From Rhynchonema sp. JSB1_4 (taxonomy: Eukaryota; Nematoda; Chromadorea; Monhysterida; Xyalidae), in the NCBI GenBank assembly GCA_030248065.1, contig JASAMV010008781.1, positions 149,564-213,563 of the forward strand: a stretch of DNA of 64,000 nucleotides, in the 5' to 3' direction. Every line of letters begins with the position of its first letter. Within the stretch, counting starts at the first letter, position 1. Below, one piece after another: positions 62,130 through 64,000 of this stretch. The notes below the pieces were generated by a model. That model saw only the letters and a list, made by a program, of their open reading frames with translations. It searched no databases and had not been told where the DNA came from. Position numbers and translations under genes: made by a program.

Positions 62130-63093
62130 ATGCGCCAACAATTCGCAAGAGCGTGCGTGCTGTTTGTGGTTTGCGTCAGCTGCACGGTCGGTCACCGTGA
62201 GTTGAAGGGCCAATGGCACACGAACAAACATCAACATTTGATCGACTTGCGACCTCAACCCCAAATCAAACCACCAATGCCAACATGGCCTGGAATAACC
62301 TATCCAATATGGCCTATTTGGCCTGGTGTGAAGCCAACAGAGACCAAAAAACGTGAGTGTTGGCCACACGCATAAGAGTGATTTCATTTTCCACTTTCCA
62401 GCAAATTGTGAAACATCAGCTATAGCTCGTATAAATTGTCTGTGAAACGTTTCATTTTTAGATCGAGAGTGCGCTAAGAACTCAGAAATGATGAAAAAAT
62501 GGATCTACTGGTGCGGCCTGTACCATCCAACTGGATGGACGGAATCAATCGGCGGTCAGTGATTGGGTAGAATTTTCGAAACGATGTAAACGACACTTGG
62601 GTGCAAATGTCGACGTAGGCTCGGTACAAACATGAAATACTGCCTGCTGTTAGCGTAGAATGCCTCATGTTTACACCGACCTTGAAGCCCAAGTGACGTT
62701 TACGCCCTTTCGAAAATACCATCCATTGAAAGGGTAATCAAGTTTGTCTTTGGGTATGTTTGAATTGTGTAACGTGTATTTTCTGGCAACCAGTTTGGAC
62801 TTGTTCAACACAGACGGGCGGTGCACCAGGTCATCGTCAGTTCGAATAAACACGTTAAACCAAACGACTGAGTTTCCACAGTTGAATGCCGCAAATACGA
62901 ACGTTTGTGCGGTCTATCGGAAGTGACGCAACCAGCCAAACCGGGCATTGACCCCGTGCCCCCGTTCACCTTCTGTCACAACATGACAAATATCAACTTT
63001 TGCACCAATCATTGCAAAAAAAGAGAAGCGCTCGACAACGCTGGTCGGCACATACAGGACACGTGCGTGTTCTTGGATCGCACTTTTGCTTAA
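62130..63093 (+). CDS. Small Cys-rich secreted protein, family unknown
   Basis: Three exons join in phase: 62130-62352, 62462-62554 and 62882-63093, 175 residues. A strong signal peptide (RACVLFVVCVSCTVG) is followed by a Pro/Trp-rich linker (PPMPTWPGITYPIWPIWPGV). The Cys-bearing part contains RECAKNSEMMKKWIYWCGLY, VECRKYERLCG, FCHNMTNINFCTNHC and DTCVFLDR. The even spacing of about nine Cys suggests a disulfide-bonded extracellular module. An alternative donor at 62202 has the same phase as 62352, so a form skipping the Pro/Trp-rich linker would stay in frame. I do not recognise the domain. Confidence 0.75.
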
Positions 63094-63378
63094 GTTTACG
63101 TTTGTGGGTTTTTTGACACCACCAGTACACAATGGGCCGCATATAAACTTCGAGGGCAAGCATAATGACAACGTCCTACAGTCCAACTGTAGCCGTAGCC
63201 GCTTGCCCGCAGAGTTGATACGGTTGACTATCACAATGACAGCGATGGTATCAGTTGGGCTCTGGCTCATATTCAGGTCTGATCCGGAAATACATAAGTT
63301 GCGTGCAAAAGAACAAAACATTCCAGACTCAGGAAATATTTCCGTATTTAACCTGTATTCAGTCTCAATAACAAGAAG
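63094..63378. other. Intergenic, gene end to foldback copy 2
   Basis: No gene seen. Confidence 0.5.
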
Positions 63379-64000
63379 AAAAATGCCTGCTGTCGCGCGG
63401 CAAGAATCAGGATATGGTTCTCGGTATCATGCTGGTCGCATATAAAACACCTATACAAGATTGTTTACTTCCCAAAGTAAAAAGATATCTGTGACTACGC
63501 ACAGGGGTAAAAGGCGACTAAAAACATCACCGAAACAGAATAAAAGCTTATTTGCCAAAAAAATGAACAGGAGTTAGAAAGAGGCATTGCATTCCATTTG
63601 AAAAGTGAATTAAAAAGCGATACGGCATCAAGGAACCATATTGCGGCCAACGCATGATCGTTTTACTCACTCTTTATGCCGTTACTAGTACGAATCGAAC
63701 CTGTGACAGCTTGCCGTCGTCGCCTCATTGCGCTATTGGCCGCAATATGGTTCCTTGATGGCGTATCGCTTTTTAATTCACTTTTCAAATGGAATGCAAT
63801 GCCTCTTTCTAACTCCTGTTCATTTTTTGGCAAATAAGCTTTTATTCTGTTTCGGTGATGTTTTTAGTCGCCTTTTACCCCTGTGCGTAGTCACAGATAT
63901 CTTTTTACTTTGGGAAGTAAACAATCTTGTATAGGTGTTTTATATGCGACCAGCATGATACCGAGAACCATATCCTGATTCTTGCCGCGCGACAGCAGGC
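63379..64000. mobile_element. Foldback element, copy 2 (cut by window end)
   Basis: Second copy of the foldback at 3242-3861. Left arm 63379-63650, loop 63651-63735, right arm from 63736. About seven terminal bases are missing beyond the window. The loop is the reverse complement of the copy 1 loop. Within this copy the two arms share private changes, for example GGAGTTAG/CTAACTCC and AGGGGTAAAAGG/CCTTTTACCCCT. This indicates arm-to-arm homogenisation. Confidence 0.9.

Noticed and set aside
1..64000. CRISPR arrays, operons, bacterial genes or viral genes
   Set aside because: No spaced direct-repeat arrays, no ribosome-binding-site-led gene clusters, and no capsid, polymerase or integrase motif was recognised.

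Overview
The window is animal genomic DNA, not prokaryotic. It holds multi-exon genes with short GT–AG introns whose acceptors are mostly TTTCAG-like. The products are animal families: zona pellucida (ZP) domain proteins, a rhodopsin-like peptide GPCR, leucine-rich repeat, kelch and thrombospondin type 1 proteins, DRAM-like membrane proteins and a Ly6-type protein. An ecdysozoan is likely. A nematode is my best guess from the TTTCAG acceptors and a few TTAGGC runs near 2.95-3.15 kb, but a tardigrade or other invertebrate is not excluded. I rebuilt gene models by hand from splice sites and reading phase, and most exon chains below join in frame.

Layout, left to right. 0-2.1 kb: satellite-like repeat DNA with a ~370 bp inverted repeat. 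2.4-2.6 kb (-): a lone first exon of an alpha-methylacyl-CoA racemase / type III CoA-transferase homologue. 3.2-3.9 kb: a foldback element, with a second copy at the right end of the window. 4.2-8.9 kb (-): kelch gene K2. 9.4-14.5 kb (-): kelch gene K1 with an apple/PAN-like region and a TSP1 domain. 18.9-21.3 kb (+): a peptide GPCR. 22.2-24.5 kb (+): a single-pass membrane protein of unknown family. 24.5-34.4 kb: gene-poor. 34.4-36.7 kb (+): a secreted LRR protein. 38.4-39.8 kb (-): a four-helix membrane protein. 43.1-48.4 and 49.5-55.2 kb (+): tandem ZP paralogues. 55.6-56.1 kb (-): a Ly6 protein. 56.9-58.6 kb (-) and 59.7-61.3 kb (+): head-to-head DRAM paralogues. 62.1-63.1 kb (+): a small Cys-rich secreted protein.

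The genes do not form a pathway. They are mostly secreted or membrane proteins, with three local duplications (kelch, ZP, DRAM). Foldback and TIR elements sit between genes and inside introns, and several share one layout: a short terminal inverted repeat followed by reiterated short motifs.

The most unusual signal is the 10-mer TGATGTTTCA, found 19 times exactly on the two strands (chance expectation about 0.1-0.2). Several copies lie just inside introns at the 5' splice site, or in reverse complement at the 3' splice site. A second dispersed 20-mer, a 183 bp perfect palindrome and a foldback whose loop carries Pol III-like boxes also deserve a check.
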